This document shows, one piece after another, positions 48,401 through 58,440 of a stretch of DNA of 64,000 nt. The stretch lies in contig NC_090796.1 in assembly GCF_040054535.1 (NCBI RefSeq), positions 15,977,001-16,041,000 on the forward strand, in the 5' to 3' direction. The number at the start of each line of letters is the position of its first letter. The stretch's first letter is position 1. Position numbers and translations under genes: made by a program. Under the pieces are notes generated by a model. It saw nothing but the letters and a program-made list of their open reading frames with translations, was not told the origin of the DNA and made no database searches. Origin of the DNA: Antennarius striatus. Lineage: Eukaryota; Chordata; Actinopteri; Lophiiformes; Antennariidae.

Positions 48401-50312
48401 GCTGGATTTAGTGCGCTGACTTAATGCTAGCGCCTCATGTTTCTTTGATGAGATCATGACTGTGATGCATCGTTATATCTGGGATATGAATAGACTTTTT
48501 GTTTCTCAGGTTTCGGCGAAAAGAAATGAGGAAAAGAAAAACGCTGACGCCGTCGTATCTGGCATAACGGAGATTAATATCCAACACCCAGATTATTGAA
48601 AGGGGTGCGAACATGATATTTGTTGATCATATTCTAATCTACTCATGCTAGTGATTCATAATAATCCCGACAGATTGCTTTTCCTTCACAGCACACGGCG
48701 TTCATTTACGGAGCGGATTTGGGGATCGGAGGTGAAACTGAGGGAGGGTTCCGAATCGCCCTCAAATCACTCCCAGCGCTTCCTGGATTCTGACACCCCC
48801 CCCTGAACCCCCTAAATCCCCTTCGCTCAGATCTCCATGTCCGCCTCCCTCCCCTGCCGGCAGGACAAATAAATTACTGACGGATCGCTCTCGGAAGATC
48901 TGGTTGTTTCCAGTAAAAATCCCCAACCCCCCCCTCCCATGATGAACAGTCATGAAAGGTACAGGGAAGGGGTGGGGGGGTCAGGACAAGGGTTAGTTAG
49001 CAGGCTGGTTAACCAACGAGCATTCAATCTGTGGCGCCGTTCATGATCGATTAATCAACCTGCTCCACACACACACACACGGTCGCTTAGCAACCGTTCA
49101 ATGCGACCTTTCGGGATGAATTCCACACGTTTTTGTTTTTTTTATTTTGAATAATTACATTTGAGCTTTTTTTTTTTGCTCGCTGATCAAATAAAAAAAA
49201 CAAAACATGAAGGTTTTGTCTAAATTCAGAGATTTAATGACGAATGATTTCATCGGGATAATAAAAAATAAGAAATAAAAAAAAAAGCGCTACACCCGTT
49301 AAATTCTCCCGTGAGCAATCCACTCCTGGAACGCGGTTTTCGTTTTCATGCCCAGTTGCCCACATGATGGGCGGGTCGGGTTCTGACATCACCCCGATTC
49401 CACGCAAAAGGTTATCCTCCACCAGGTGCGAGGAAATAAAAAAGGAATCTTTAGATGCCGGGACAGTCCAGACCACCCCTGTTTGTTTTTGGGGCGTTCA
49501 GGTTCCACCCTGGGCTGAACCGCTTCAGCCCCCGTCAGTGACTTTAAGCTTTGGAATGACAAAACTCCAATAACGGTCGCTATCTGGGCTCATAACTGTC
49601 TCTAGTGGGAAGTAACGCTCATTTCACTGCGGGTCGGCCAATATCGGAGTCCATTAATCACCCCCTTTTGTCAAACCCGGCTTAACTAGGCTGCACATTT
49701 TGTCCGCGGACCTCACAGGCTGTCCATTATTGGGCTTTCCGGGTCGCTTCACGAAAAACTAAATGACAAATTACCCGACCCGACCTGCACCTGAGCGAAA
49801 GAGGCGGACGCTGCGAGGCACAGGAGCCGCTGCGTGACTCATAAACGGCATTTCAGGCGTGACTCACGCCAATGCAGTCGGAGTTGATTATTCAGACTCC
49901 TGCAGCTCGCTCGTATATACGAGCTATTTCAATATTTTCTCGCGCAGCGGCGTAACAATCGATCCATTGTGCATCGTTTATAAAAGACGACGTGACCTCC
50001 GACCTCTGCACGCCTCCCATTTCATCCGATATGAATTAACCGGCGGAGGCTTCTCATAAACCGCCCACAATTCAGGTGGTTTTTAAAAGCAGGTTCGTCT
50101 TTACTTTCTCTGTGACCCAAATAGGAGCACAATAGAGTCGAACCAGACCAGAAGGGAGGTGGGGGGGGGACTCACAACACATTCAAGGGCTTCCTGGGAA
50201 GGAAACGTCACAAAAAGCTTGTTTCAAACATACCGTGAGGTCGTGAGATCCCGAAACCGCACTGCCATCTTCCAAGTAATGGGTTTCTGTGTAGTTACTG
50301 GCAAACAGCCCC
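23065..50312 (-). CDS. adam12: ADAM metallopeptidase domain 12 (meltrin alpha), 5' end outside window
   Basis: Type I membrane metalloprotease-disintegrin that sheds growth factors such as HB-EGF and acts in myoblast fusion and adhesion. Twenty coding exons: 50234-50312, 46958-47034, 44779-44965, 41419-41484, 40595-40666, 40062-40231, 39885-39969, 37984-38132, 32011-32188, 29708-29797, 29411-29606, 29220-29328, 28496-28694, 27689-27766, 26481-26589, 26265-26400, 26074-26185, 24673-24918, 23215-23357 and 23065-23134. All phases join and give 849 residues. The order is prodomain, furin site, [12 protein letters not shown] protease, disintegrin, Cys-rich, EGF, transmembrane segment and proline-rich tail. 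ADAM12 rather than ADAM19 is supported by the Cys-rich segments ([36 protein letters not shown]). Exons for the signal peptide and first prodomain part were not found. The donor after 26074 is weak (GTCACT). Confidence 0.95.
23390..23403 (+). promoter_or_regulatory. CTCF consensus match in ADAM12 intron
   Basis: CCACCAGGGGGCAG fits the core CTCF consensus at every position. It sits 33 bp from the ADAM12 exon at 23215-23357, close to the boundary between ADAM12 and DHX32. Confidence 0.5.
24014..24064 (+). mobile_element. LINE/SINE 3' tail remnant
   Basis: Contains AATTTCCCAGTTTGGGATCA followed by AATAAAG and a TATCT-rich end. This resembles the common teleost LINE/SINE 3' tail ending in a GGGAN(T/A)AATAAAG motif. 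The preceding 370 bp (from about 23640) may belong to the same insertion but could not be assigned. Confidence 0.4.
24437..24498. repeat. (AC)n microsatellite, 62 bp
   Basis: One interruption by T near 24490, otherwise pure AC, in an ADAM12 intron. Confidence 0.95.
25483..25522. repeat. (AC)n microsatellite, 40 bp
   Basis: Uninterrupted, in an ADAM12 intron. Confidence 0.95.
27689..32188 (-). CDS. adam12: ADAM12 exons: disintegrin, Cys-rich and EGF start
   Basis: Six exons (32011-32188, 29708-29797, 29411-29606, 29220-29328, 28496-28694, 27689-27766). They encode [29 protein letters not shown] and the disintegrin loop [12 protein letters not shown] (no RGD, as usual in ADAM12). The Cys-rich region [13 protein letters not shown] through GILCRG-type sequence follows, then the first half of the EGF-like domain. 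Cysteine spacing agrees with the family throughout. Confidence 0.94.
30215..30700 (+). mobile_element. 5'-truncated LINE fragment, L2/CR1-like C-terminus
   Basis: The segment reads as a decayed copy of the C-terminal end of a fish non-LTR retrotransposon: a CCGTAGGGTGGCCGGAGT block, then GGTGAGGAGCGTTC, CTGCTCCTTTATGC, GCCTCCATTTGGGGG, ACTCGCTGGAGGGATTACA and the end CTGCCACGAGGACCTGACCC. Translation is interrupted by frame changes. It lies in the large ADAM12 intron between the exons at 32011 and 29797, in sense opposite to the gene. Clade assignment is from memory of the consensus. Confidence 0.65.
31843..31864. repeat. C-run followed by short (CA)n
   Basis: A C homopolymer of 13 bases (from about 31831) runs into a CA tract. 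Confidence 0.9.
32673..32710. repeat. (GT)n microsatellite
   Basis: Uninterrupted 38-bp GT tract; a shorter imperfect one lies at about 32472-32500 and ends in a ten-base G run. Confidence 0.95.
32844..32896. repeat. (CA)n microsatellite, 53 bp
   Basis: Uninterrupted CA tract only 133 bp from the GT tract on the same strand, so the two are complementary and could pair. Confidence 0.95.
35858..35942. mobile_element. Small DNA-transposon (MITE-like) fragment, copy 1
   Basis: Contains CTATAAGGCGCACCTAAAAG, then TTTAATTATGTCAAAAAACC and GACAGTGCGCTTTATAATCC. The same core recurs at about 58258-58440. The GCGC...TTATA ends are inverted relative to one another, as in terminal-inverted-repeat elements. 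Superfamily not assigned. Confidence 0.6.
36119..36158. repeat. (GATG/GACG)n tetranucleotide repeat
   Basis: About ten tetranucleotide units alternating GGAT and GGAC. Confidence 0.85.
36274..36355. repeat. (AC)n microsatellite, 82 bp
   Basis: The longest dinucleotide repeat in the window, 41 uninterrupted units in an ADAM12 intron. Confidence 0.97.
37984..41484 (-). CDS. adam12: ADAM12 exons: metalloprotease domain
   Basis: Five exons (41419-41484, 40595-40666, 40062-40231, 39885-39969, 37984-38132). The domain opens [14 protein letters not shown] after the furin site. Later exons encode [26 protein letters not shown] and [19 protein letters not shown]. The zinc site [12 protein letters not shown] has all three His and the catalytic Glu, and the Met-turn region is RGGCIM. 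All residues needed for catalysis are present, so the protease should be active. Confidence 0.94.
38820..38952 (+). other. Pair of G-quadruplex-forming tracts
   Basis: Positions 38820-38845 are four G runs of 4, 4, 6 and 9 with single T loops. A second tract at about 38924-38952 has G runs of 5, 4 and 9. Both are on the strand that serves as template for ADAM12 transcription. Confidence 0.65.
42222..42284. repeat. (ACCA)n / CCAGTAAACCAA repeat
   Basis: Pure ACCA units pass into a 12-bp higher-order unit (ACCAACCAGTAA) repeated two to three times. Confidence 0.85.
42419..42481. repeat. Compound (CA)n(CT)n microsatellite
   Basis: CA tracts interrupted twice by short CTCT segments. Confidence 0.95.
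43591..43622. repeat. Perfect 12-bp inverted repeat
   Basis: TTTGATTCCTTT at 43591-43602 is exactly complementary to AAAGGAATCAAA at 43611-43622 across an 8-base loop. Located in an ADAM12 intron. Confidence 0.8.
44779..50312 (-). CDS. adam12: ADAM12 exons: prodomain
   Basis: Three exons (50234-50312, 46958-47034, 44779-44965). The first starts with one carried base and encodes [16 protein letters not shown], equivalent to about residue 88 onward of the human protein. The second encodes [20 protein letters not shown]. The third ends FSSR, which joins the next exon to make the RHKR furin cleavage site across the splice junction. The exon upstream of 50312 should encode the NHPEVLN-like segment and was not seen up to 64000. 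Confidence 0.92.
46084..46714. mobile_element. pogo/Tigger-type DNA transposon remnant (about 631 bp)
   Basis: Terminal inverted repeats begin CAGTGGTACCTCTAC at the left and, read from the right, CAGTGGTGCCTCTAC. About 20 of the first 22 bases match. TA dinucleotides flank both ends (46082-46083, 46715-46716), the target-site duplication of the Tc1/mariner superfamily. Internal sequence repeats TTACGAAA-type blocks near both ends. An ATG at 46421 opens [14 protein letters not shown], similar in style to the start of Tigger transposases, but no downstream transposase remains, so the copy is non-autonomous. It lies in the ADAM12 intron between the exons at 46958 and 44965. Confidence 0.8.
47640..47740 (-). 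mobile_element. hAT-like element end, copy 1
   Basis: The minus strand reads CCAGTGGTCCCCAAACC, and about 70 bp on CCGGGTCACACAGAAAG. The same two blocks, at similar spacing, occur on the plus strand near 58190-58250. The CAG-GGTCCCCAA end is typical of hAT-type repeats (from memory). Confidence 0.55.
49835..49924. promoter_or_regulatory. AP-1-type sites and perfect palindromes in ADAM12 intron
   Basis: TGACTCA occurs at 49835-49841 and again at 49860-49866. The second is the centre of GGCGTGACTCACGCC (49856-49870), whose seven-base arms are exact complements about a central C. Forty bases on, GCTCGTATATACGAGC (49909-49924) is a perfect 16-bp palindrome. The block is about 310 bp downstream, in the sense of ADAM12 transcription, of the exon at 50234-50312. 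It is a candidate intronic enhancer. Confidence 0.4.
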
Positions 50313-52592
50313 CTAGAAAGAGCAAAAACAACACGTCAACCTACAGGGATTCTTCCTTAAAGACAAAAAAAAAAAAAAAAAAAAATCAATCACAACGTCC
50401 TGAGCCATTCCACCGCTGCCAGACTCGCCTGGAAAATAAACAGTCTGATGTGATTTAAACTTAACCCTGCTTTAGGAGAGCATAAATTGAATCGAGCAGC
50501 TGAAGGCATCGAAGAGGAAAACTCATTTTTAAATAAAAATACAGAAAAAAAAAAAAAAGAACAACAACAAAAAAACGATGCGACGTTTTTCGATTTAATC
50601 GCTTTCATGCTACGCACACGGGCTCGACGGAGAAACATTCAATATCAATCCATAACTCATTCCGTGTGCCGGGCGCGGCGGTAATTAGTTTACACATCGC
50701 AGACGGCGGGGAGTAATGAGCAGATGGACATATATGATCTGATGAAAATGGGACTGGGGGGGGGGGAGAGATTACGCTGACAGGAAACAGTAAAGAAATC
50801 GTTCTTTTTTGTCGCAGATGGAAATCAATAACGCTATAAAGTGACTCCCTGAGGTTACAAAATGATGCGTTTACAGCTTATCTATCTAGAAAAGACAGTA
50901 AATCACAGACAGTCTGCCGCAGACACGGCAGGACGCCGCCAGGCGCTACCCGTCCGCCCACTTCACGCCAAGGCTTGATGAGGTTTTCGACCAATCAGCA
51001 CCGTCGCTGCTAACTCAGTTGTGTTATTACTGCTTCGTAATGAAGGCTTCAGCCGTGTCGGAAAGGGTCCGGAATAGTAAAGATGCTCCAACATATGATG
51101 TTCTGATCCATGATCTGAATTTAAACCATGTTTGTCTACCTTAATAGATCATGTGATGTACAAGTCTGGCTCCTCCTACTCCCGTTTGACCCATGACTGT
51201 GACGAGAGAATGTCGACACGACACCGTTGTCCCACTGGAAACATGTGACGTCGCTAAAAAAACAACAAAAGGCTGTCATGACGATGCTAGGGGAAGCTAA
51301 AGGAAAAGCTCTGATGGAGACCCCTGGGGGTCCAGATGGAGGACTCAGAGACGGATGGACCCATCTAGTAGCCGGTTCCCCTCATGGTTCTGCAGGTTAG
51401 CTACGCTCGGAGTCTCGGTTCTAACTTGGGAACCAATCATCAGACGTCTGGGAGCTGAAACCACTTCCACTCGTCTCTAAACGGGTCGGAAGCCCGGCTC
51501 GCTGGCCAGGTGGGCGTGGTTCAGAGAACATTCTGAACGGTTTCCATGTCTGGATGTGTTCCTTAAACTGACGTCACCTGCAGATCTCCTTCGGAACCAT
51601 TCAGGCAGTTTCGGACCACATCGAAGCGGGTTCTGGTTTCAGTTGCTTTGGACATTTTGATGCTTTCCATTCGTGCAAGGTCTCCGGGTCACTCCTGGAG
51701 TTCACCGATGTTTCTTTGACTTCATTCTGACTCCAGCTGCCGTCCAAAGCAAGGAAGCGAACAACAAAACTCTGCGAGCCTCCTGCTGAATCGTCAGGCC
51801 AGCAGGGAGGTGATTACTGGACTCCCATCCCGGACGCCTGATGGAAAGAATGTTGTGCTGCTCTTCTGTTCTGTATGCCAGGCGTGAACTTGGAATGTTC
51901 CACCTTTTGAGCCTGTGAGGAAAGGGTAACAACATCCAGCTGACACCGGGTGGGAGTGGGGGGGTTATCTAGCAGGACGGGTCACCAGGTTAGCATGATA
52001 TTGGGGCAACATCACTTCTTAATGGTGTCAGAGTGTTGGGATCTCCAAGGGAAGAGGACGATCTGTTGGGAACTACCGGAATGCTGTCACCATTGAGCTG
52101 GACAGAGGTGGAGACTGTCTTCCTCAACGTTTATGAAGGTCACCGGCGACTGATACTGTCTCTAAGTGGGGGTACAGCTATGCATGCCCCTCCCTGGTTG
52201 GTAACTCTAGCATGTCTTAATGTATCCGTGCATTAACATACTGTATGGCTCCAGCAGATGGTTGGCTGGTGCTAATCCACCGCAGAGGAACAAACCTTGC
52301 AGGCAGCTGGATTCTCTTACTGACCTCACCGCTGACAACCCAGCTGGGAGTGTCAGATGTAACAACCCCAGGAGGAGGGGGGGGTATTTTGTTTGGAAGC
52401 TGTCAGCATGAGACACAATGCTTCCCCACCCTCGACTCCTCTGCAGAGCCAAAGAGCTGGTAATAATCATTGGATCAAAGTGAGGCCAAAGTGAAGCGAG
52501 AGCCAAATAAAATGATGTGTTTCTTCAGTCTTAATTAGGTCTGCGCTCTCGGTCGGACACTCAAACTCAACATCTGCCCACAACAGACAAAC

Positions 52593-52594
<2 letters not shown>

Positions 52595-52642
<48 letters not shown>

Positions 52643-52644
52643 GT
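52595..52644. repeat. (GT)n microsatellite, 50 bp
   Basis: One GC interruption near the 3' end. Confidence 0.95.
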
Positions 52645-55600
52645 CTCGCCGCTTGACTGCGACGCTCTGGAAGAATGTGTGTGTGCGAAAGAAACGCCAT
52701 AGACGCCCCATGTGCCATCCATATGTTGCGTTCTCACGGGGGGAGTTTCGACGAAGCTCCGCATCTTCCTCGAGAACTTGAAGCGAGGACGAGGCTGCCT
52801 CCAGAAATAAACCTTTTTTACTTTTTGTTTTTTCAGCTCTGCGGGGGCATCTGTTAAAATCTCCTTGGATTACAACAAAGATAAAAGTGAACAATGCAGG
52901 TCGAAACCTAAGCAGTGTTTGCTTCTCGTTTCAAACTGTTGACCGTTAATGAATGCACCCGCGAGGATTCTTCCCTCCAAAACTCATTCAGACATAGTTT
53001 CTTACTTTGCAAATTCCCACTTTAGATTTCTTCCCCTTACAAATTGGGCAACAGGATTGCCTTTGCTTTCTTTCTTGACAAGGTGGGCTGAAATCATTTG
53101 AGACGGACCTCCAGTGTGCGCACAATAATATCGTTTTTGGCATGCTTGCGTTATTAGAAAGGGGAAAAGGGCTATTAGTTCATCTGTTACTCATCTAATT
53201 TCGCGAAAACCGTGAAACGTGCCAGAAGGAAGATCGAGTAGCCGGTGGTTGTCAAGTCTGTCAAAAGAAATGACGGATCAAGTCAGAGATGAGCCGACAA
53301 TGACGGAGAACCCAACGGTTCTAGACCACCCAACTTCGGTTCATGAACATTGCTGTTATCTTCGTAATCCACTAGAAATTAAACCCAACTTGGGTTATCC
53401 TTAGCTTTCTAAGTAAGACTCAACTTTAAGAAGAAAGCATTTAGCAAACCAACCAAAGGTCAGGCATTCTAAGCTTAAATGAACCAAACCAATGGATTCC
53501 AGACTATCGGTTAGTTCGGGACGACAACCAGCAGCAGATTCTTTAGGAGTACATCTTGTTTGCTTCCCTCTTGAGCCTTAATGAATGCAAGGCTGTGTTT
53601 TTGGAAGACATCCACTTCATTTGTCCAACTGTGACTAATATGACACCTCATAAAAACAGAGTGACGACTGTGGGTTCGCTCCCATCACATACATTTTACT
53701 TGTTTTCGCCAAGGGACTCTTTAACGGCCGGCGTAAACAGAACGGAGGATTACAGGGAGAAAAATGTATTCCAAACATCGGACCATTTTTAAAGATAGAA
53801 GTCACAATCGTCAGCTCGGAGAAGAATATTTGCATCGCCGAGTTCCTGAGGTTTTAATCTCCTAGCCAAGCAAAAAGCCGCCTCGCCAATCAATTCCAAC
53901 ATCCTGCCAGTCTATCAATCAGCGAAGAGACTCCTTTCTGATTTTAAACCAGTGTTGCATCAGTGCATTATGGGTAATATGTACAAAGTCAATCCTGCAC
54001 ATTCTGCTTGTTGCAGCTTTTCCCGCAATCTTTTGCACCGAGTTTATAAAAAAACATATTCTAACCACTTAAGACGAGACCAGCTTTCTGGCAGAGACTA
54101 TCTCCCAACGGACGGCGCTCCAGCTGAAAGACGGGGGAAGCTGGCGTCGTAGCGAGGAACCGCGTGTCAACAAGAAGAAGCCGCATTCTGGCTGTTAACG
54201 CCTCGCTTCGTCTGCCCCGAACGCTGCCAGTGCGACACAAAGACAGGAAACGATCAGATTCCCTGCTCCCGCCGCACCAACCCACTTAAAACACGCCCGA
54301 CGCGGGGGGATTTGTTAACTTCCGTGCATCTGCTCGACAGGTACGATGCTCACTCAAGATTACATCTTGTCACGCCGTCTTCAAGGTTTGAAACGAGAAC
54401 AACTTGGAAAGAAAATATATTAGTTTGGGGGCGAAAGAGCCACGTTTGCTTGTCAGTAGACTTGACGAGGCAGACAGAAAGACAATGAAGTCACTCCGAG
54501 ATAATCCGAAATGCCAAGCTGCTAAATGCCAGTTGTGTTCTTCCTGCATTAAATTATCATATTTGTCCTGTTGTATCTGTGTTCCACGCTGTCAGACTCA
54601 TCCGTCTGTCTCGGCGCAGACAGACAACAGCAAAGATTTGTCTTATCTCCATCGAATAGACAGAAATAAATGTCAGGGCCGACCTCTCGCCTGCCTCATC
54701 CTGGATGCTTGTAAAGAGCAAAGCACCTTGGGAATTCATTTATGGCCTCGATTGTTGGCGTTTTCCTTGTGCACACGTTATATGTGCAACACGTATGAAC
54801 TGCTGCAGGCTTTGACGAGCTGGAGTTACTTCCTGATCAATCGGCACTAGAAGGAAGGCGTCGTTCGCTCGCCCGCGACCTCATCAGGAAAGGTCGTCGT
54901 GTGTGTGATCACGTGACGCCCGGCAGGTTTTCTGCTTTTATTTGTTTTGACACATGACTTGAATGAGAGTTGGGAGGAAATTATGGCAACACAGACGCTA
55001 ACGGAAGAACAGCTGAGCTGGAAGTCACGCACGGGCTGTAAAAACGCTCTCAGTGGGGAGGAAACAACAAAACATTGAATTTAGGGAAGCGTGATTTGGA
55101 ACATCAACCAAAATCTGATATTTTCCCAATCATTCTGGCCAATATGTTTTTCCCATTCATATCTGGAAGACCTGCCGTTTTCATCCATCAGTGGACATAA
55201 AATACTCTTTCAACATCAACACTTTGAGTGTCCTTCGGCGAGCTCGACCCCCCCTAAGCGCCACCGCAACGTTTCGAGAAAATCAGTTTGGTCGTTTTTG
55301 CATAACTGTAGAAAACACTCAGAAATAGTCCTTGAGGTTTGAATCTGTAGAAACTCTACCAAGAGGCCTCTTCAGTTCCAACCTACTGATGGAGAGAGCA
55401 GATATTTAAACTCAAGGGTCGCCAGGGCGATAACGGTCGTTCAAGCCACGCCCAACGGTCGAGTCAAAAGCACCGCTGTGGTTTGATGAAGTTGTCGTGT
55501 CTGTTTGAACAAAATAGGGAAGTGACATCCATAACTAAAGCATCGTTTCATCCGAATCAGCAGAGACGATCTTCACAGGACGATGATGCCATTTCACGAT

Positions 55601-55697
55601 ATACCATTCATCGCTCGATATCGATGACGGGGTGGTATCAACGCGCAGCCCCTGTTGATTCGATTACACGATTACAAGCCAAGAAAGAGGCTTAATT

Positions 55698-56110
55698 ATG
55701 AGAAACACACCGCGTAAAGAGTTAGCAGAGGTAGTAGAGATGAAGATGCTGAGGTTCTCTCTGGGAGTGACCAGGAAGGATAGGATCAGGAATGAGTACA
55801 TCAGAGGGACAGCACATGTTAGAGGTTTTGGAGATAAAGTCAGAGAGGCCAGACTGAGATGGTTTGGACATGTCCAGAGGAGAGATAGTGAATATATTGG
55901 TAGAAGGATGCTGAGTTTTGAACTGCCAGACAGGAGGCCTAGAGGAAGACCAAAGAGGAGGTTTATGGATGTAGTGAGGGAAGACATGACGGTAGTTGGT
56001 GTGAGAGAAGAGGATGCAGAAGACAGGGTTAGATGGAGGACACTGATTGGCTGTGGTGACCTCTGAAGGGAAAAGCCCAAAGGAGAAGGAGAAAGAAGAA
56101 GAACCTAATC
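55698..56110 (+). mobile_element. 5'-truncated non-LTR retrotransposon, intact C-terminal ORF fragment
   Basis: An uninterrupted 122-codon frame (55698-56066) encodes LRFSLGVTRKDRIRNEYIRG, LRWFGHVQRRDSEYIGRRML and RRPRGRPKRRFMDVVREDM, ending with RWRTLIGCGDL. This is the typical C-terminal tail of an animal LINE ORF2 downstream of the reverse transcriptase. The stop is followed by a short GAAGGAGAAAGAAGAAGAA purine-rich 3' tail. The catalytic reverse-transcriptase part is missing, so the copy is dead on arrival. The open frame and clean tail suggest a young insertion. It is in sense opposite to ADAM12. Clade not assigned with certainty. Confidence 0.85.
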
Positions 56111-57561
56111 TAATCTAGAACAGAAAACGGATTTCCCAATCTGAGGCTTCAATACGTCTTTAGCTCGGACAAACGGGAAGGTCTATCTCCGACATTTATA
56201 ATCCCTACTCCGGCTTTTTTTTTAAATCACCAGATGTAAATATAAACATTTACAGCGATGAAAGCAAAGAAATGCTTCTCGTAAAAAAAACCCAAATCTT
56301 TGGGTTCCAATTAGTACGCGACATTTCAACGGGGAGACTCGTGGGGGGAAATGTGGTAATAATAACGTTCCCTCGCTTTCATGTGGCGAGCGGCGCAAAC
56401 CCTGCTTCATGTGGAAAAAGAAGGATCATATGCATGAAAATCAAATCACCCACCCCCACCCACCCCCCAACACCAAAGAACCCTCGTCTCAGCGTTGGTG
56501 ACTTTCTTTCCAGGGGTAAGGGAGGAGGGCCAGTGGTCCTGGCTGTGATCTGTCTGACATCAGGCAGCGGTGCCGAACCGAGCCAAGTGGAGCAGGGAAA
56601 CAGAATTCCCCCCGCTTACCCCGAGCCCAATCCAGTCCCATTCCTCATGAAGCATGTCATGAACAGAACCGGGACACAGCCTGCCAGCCAACGTTGAGGG
56701 CGGAAAGGGAAAAGGAGGCAGATGTTTTTGACTTTATTTATAAAAGGTGCCATGTTTAATCCAGAGCTAGCTGCGCAGCTAAGCAAACCCACCCTCCCCC
56801 CCCCGCCCAAAAAAAAAAAGCTGAAACAGACGGCGTTTCAGCTTCGTTCATTTGCTCTGCGTTTGCTCAATTCGTCATTTTGGTTCATTAAATGTCAGGA
56901 ACAAAATGAAAAATGTCCCTCCCAGCTTTTCATAGTCAGGAGGGATGAATGTCAGTGTCTGGTTTTGTCAGTCCAAACCCCTGACAACCCCCCCACAAAA
57001 AAGTGACGTTTAAATGATGATTCATGAGGGAGAAGATTTAGATGTTAAAATGATTAATACACATTTAAGATTCTACAGACAATATTGATCATCTGTTTTA
57101 TGCTTTCGTTTTGGGATAATAAAGGGAAAAAGTCGTATTAATCTTAATTCTAAGGGGATGACTTAAAATGATTTACCGATGGATGGATAGCTTAGGGCAT
57201 AAAAGAACGCTTCTTAACGCAATATATGAGAAAGAGCAGCAGATATCCATATTAAAAATGTAAATCTAAATGATTAATCCATCACTAAAGTTCCTCCGAT
57301 TGTTGCAGAAGTGTTTTTACTCGCGTCAACTCAACCAGTTGCGTTAAAGTGCGCCCGTATTTATTCCCCTCGGAGAACGCAGGTCGGGCTCGGTCCCTAA
57401 TTCATCTTATCCTAACGGCCTCATTACGATTCGCCGCCCCAGTGTGTGGCATCCCCCGGCTGGTTAATTGGTCAGCGGAATGGCCAAACAAAATAGCCAT
57501 TAGCCGCGGTGGCACGCAATTATTGCAGCGTCTGTCACCTTGAGATTGATGCGGTTGGGGC

Positions 57562-57573
57562 CGGGCATGCCCC
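57562..57573. promoter_or_regulatory. 12-bp palindrome, p53-half-site-like
   Basis: CGGGCATGCCCG is a perfect palindrome whose core GGGCATGCCC fits the RRRCWWGYYY p53 half-site. No second half-site lies beside it. Confidence 0.35.
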
Positions 57574-58189
57574 GTGAAATCAATAAAGCGTCATCTCCGT
57601 GCAACGTCCGCATGATGGATGACTCCACAGGATCCCAATTACACAGACGAGATGATGAATACCACGCCAACAAAAACAAAGGATAAGGTAATTGGAATTA
57701 GGACAGAAATGCAAACAATAAAGTGTGGAGATGATGATAGAAAACACGCCGACACACACACATCGGGTAGTTAGTGCTAAAAAAAATAACAAAAAAATAA
57801 AAGCTTTTCTGTTTCTGAAGTACAAAATGTTCCAGAAATAATCATCTGAGGTCTGAGGAATGACCTGAAACGCAGGCGTCCTTATAACTGGATTAAGTTC
57901 ACCACGACCACTCCGATAAAAAACAGATGAATGCATCCGTCGTGAATGGCGGCGTGATGGGCGGGAAAAGGAAAAAAAAAATAAACGGAAAGAAGAGAGG
58001 AGCGGGATGCACGATGGCTAGCAGAAAAAAAAAATCTTGAATCCTCAGCAGGGAAACAAAAACGTTCATCCCGAGTTGAGGATGTTCACGTCCGAGTTCA
58101 GTATTTTGCCAATGTAGCTCACAGCGATGGCTAACACTTTTAGCTTAGAAGCTTAGAATAAAGATGTAGCTTATAAAAAGAGTGCAAAC

Positions 58190-58257
58190 CAGCGGTCCCC
58201 AAGCCACGGCTTATGGACCAGTACCGGGTCACACAGAAAGGATCCAGGACTTCCATT
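58190..58257 (+). mobile_element. hAT-like element end, copy 2
   Basis: CCAGCGGTCCCCAAGCC followed by GGACCAGTACCGGGTCACAC matches the reverse complement of the copy near 47640-47740. The next element abuts it directly, so the two look nested or adjacent. Confidence 0.55.
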
Positions 58258-58440
58258 ACGGTATTTTCCGCACTTAAAAGCACCTAAAAGCCTTTAATTT
58301 TCTCAAAAAACGACGGTGCGCCTTATATACGAAAAAAGTTTTAAAATAGGTCATTCATGTGCCTTTATAATCCAGTGCGCTTTATAATCCAGTGCGCTTT
58401 ATAATCCAGTGCACTTTATAATCCAGTGCCTTATAGTGAG
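58258..58440. mobile_element. MITE-like fragment, copy 2, with internal tandem repeats
   Basis: TATTTTCCGCACTTAAAAGC and CCTTTAATTTTCTCAAAAAA are followed by CGACGGTGCGCCTTATA, matching copy 1 near 35858. The 3' part (58366-58436) repeats an 18-19 bp unit, TTTATAATCCAGTGCGC, four times. Confidence 0.65.

Noticed and set aside
51160-52480. Possible retrotransposon or pseudogene stretch
   Set aside because: It has a repeat-like texture and moderately long frames, but I could not match it to any family or find termini.
54404-54850. 148-codon cysteine-containing open frame on the plus strand
   Set aside because: It resembles no family I know and has no flanking exons, promoter or polyA signal. 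It lies in an ADAM12 intron. A frame of this length is expected by chance in 64 kb.
55698-56066. Host gene encoding a 122-residue basic protein
   Set aside because: The sequence is the typical C-terminal tail of a LINE ORF2 and ends in a retrotransposon-type 3' tail.
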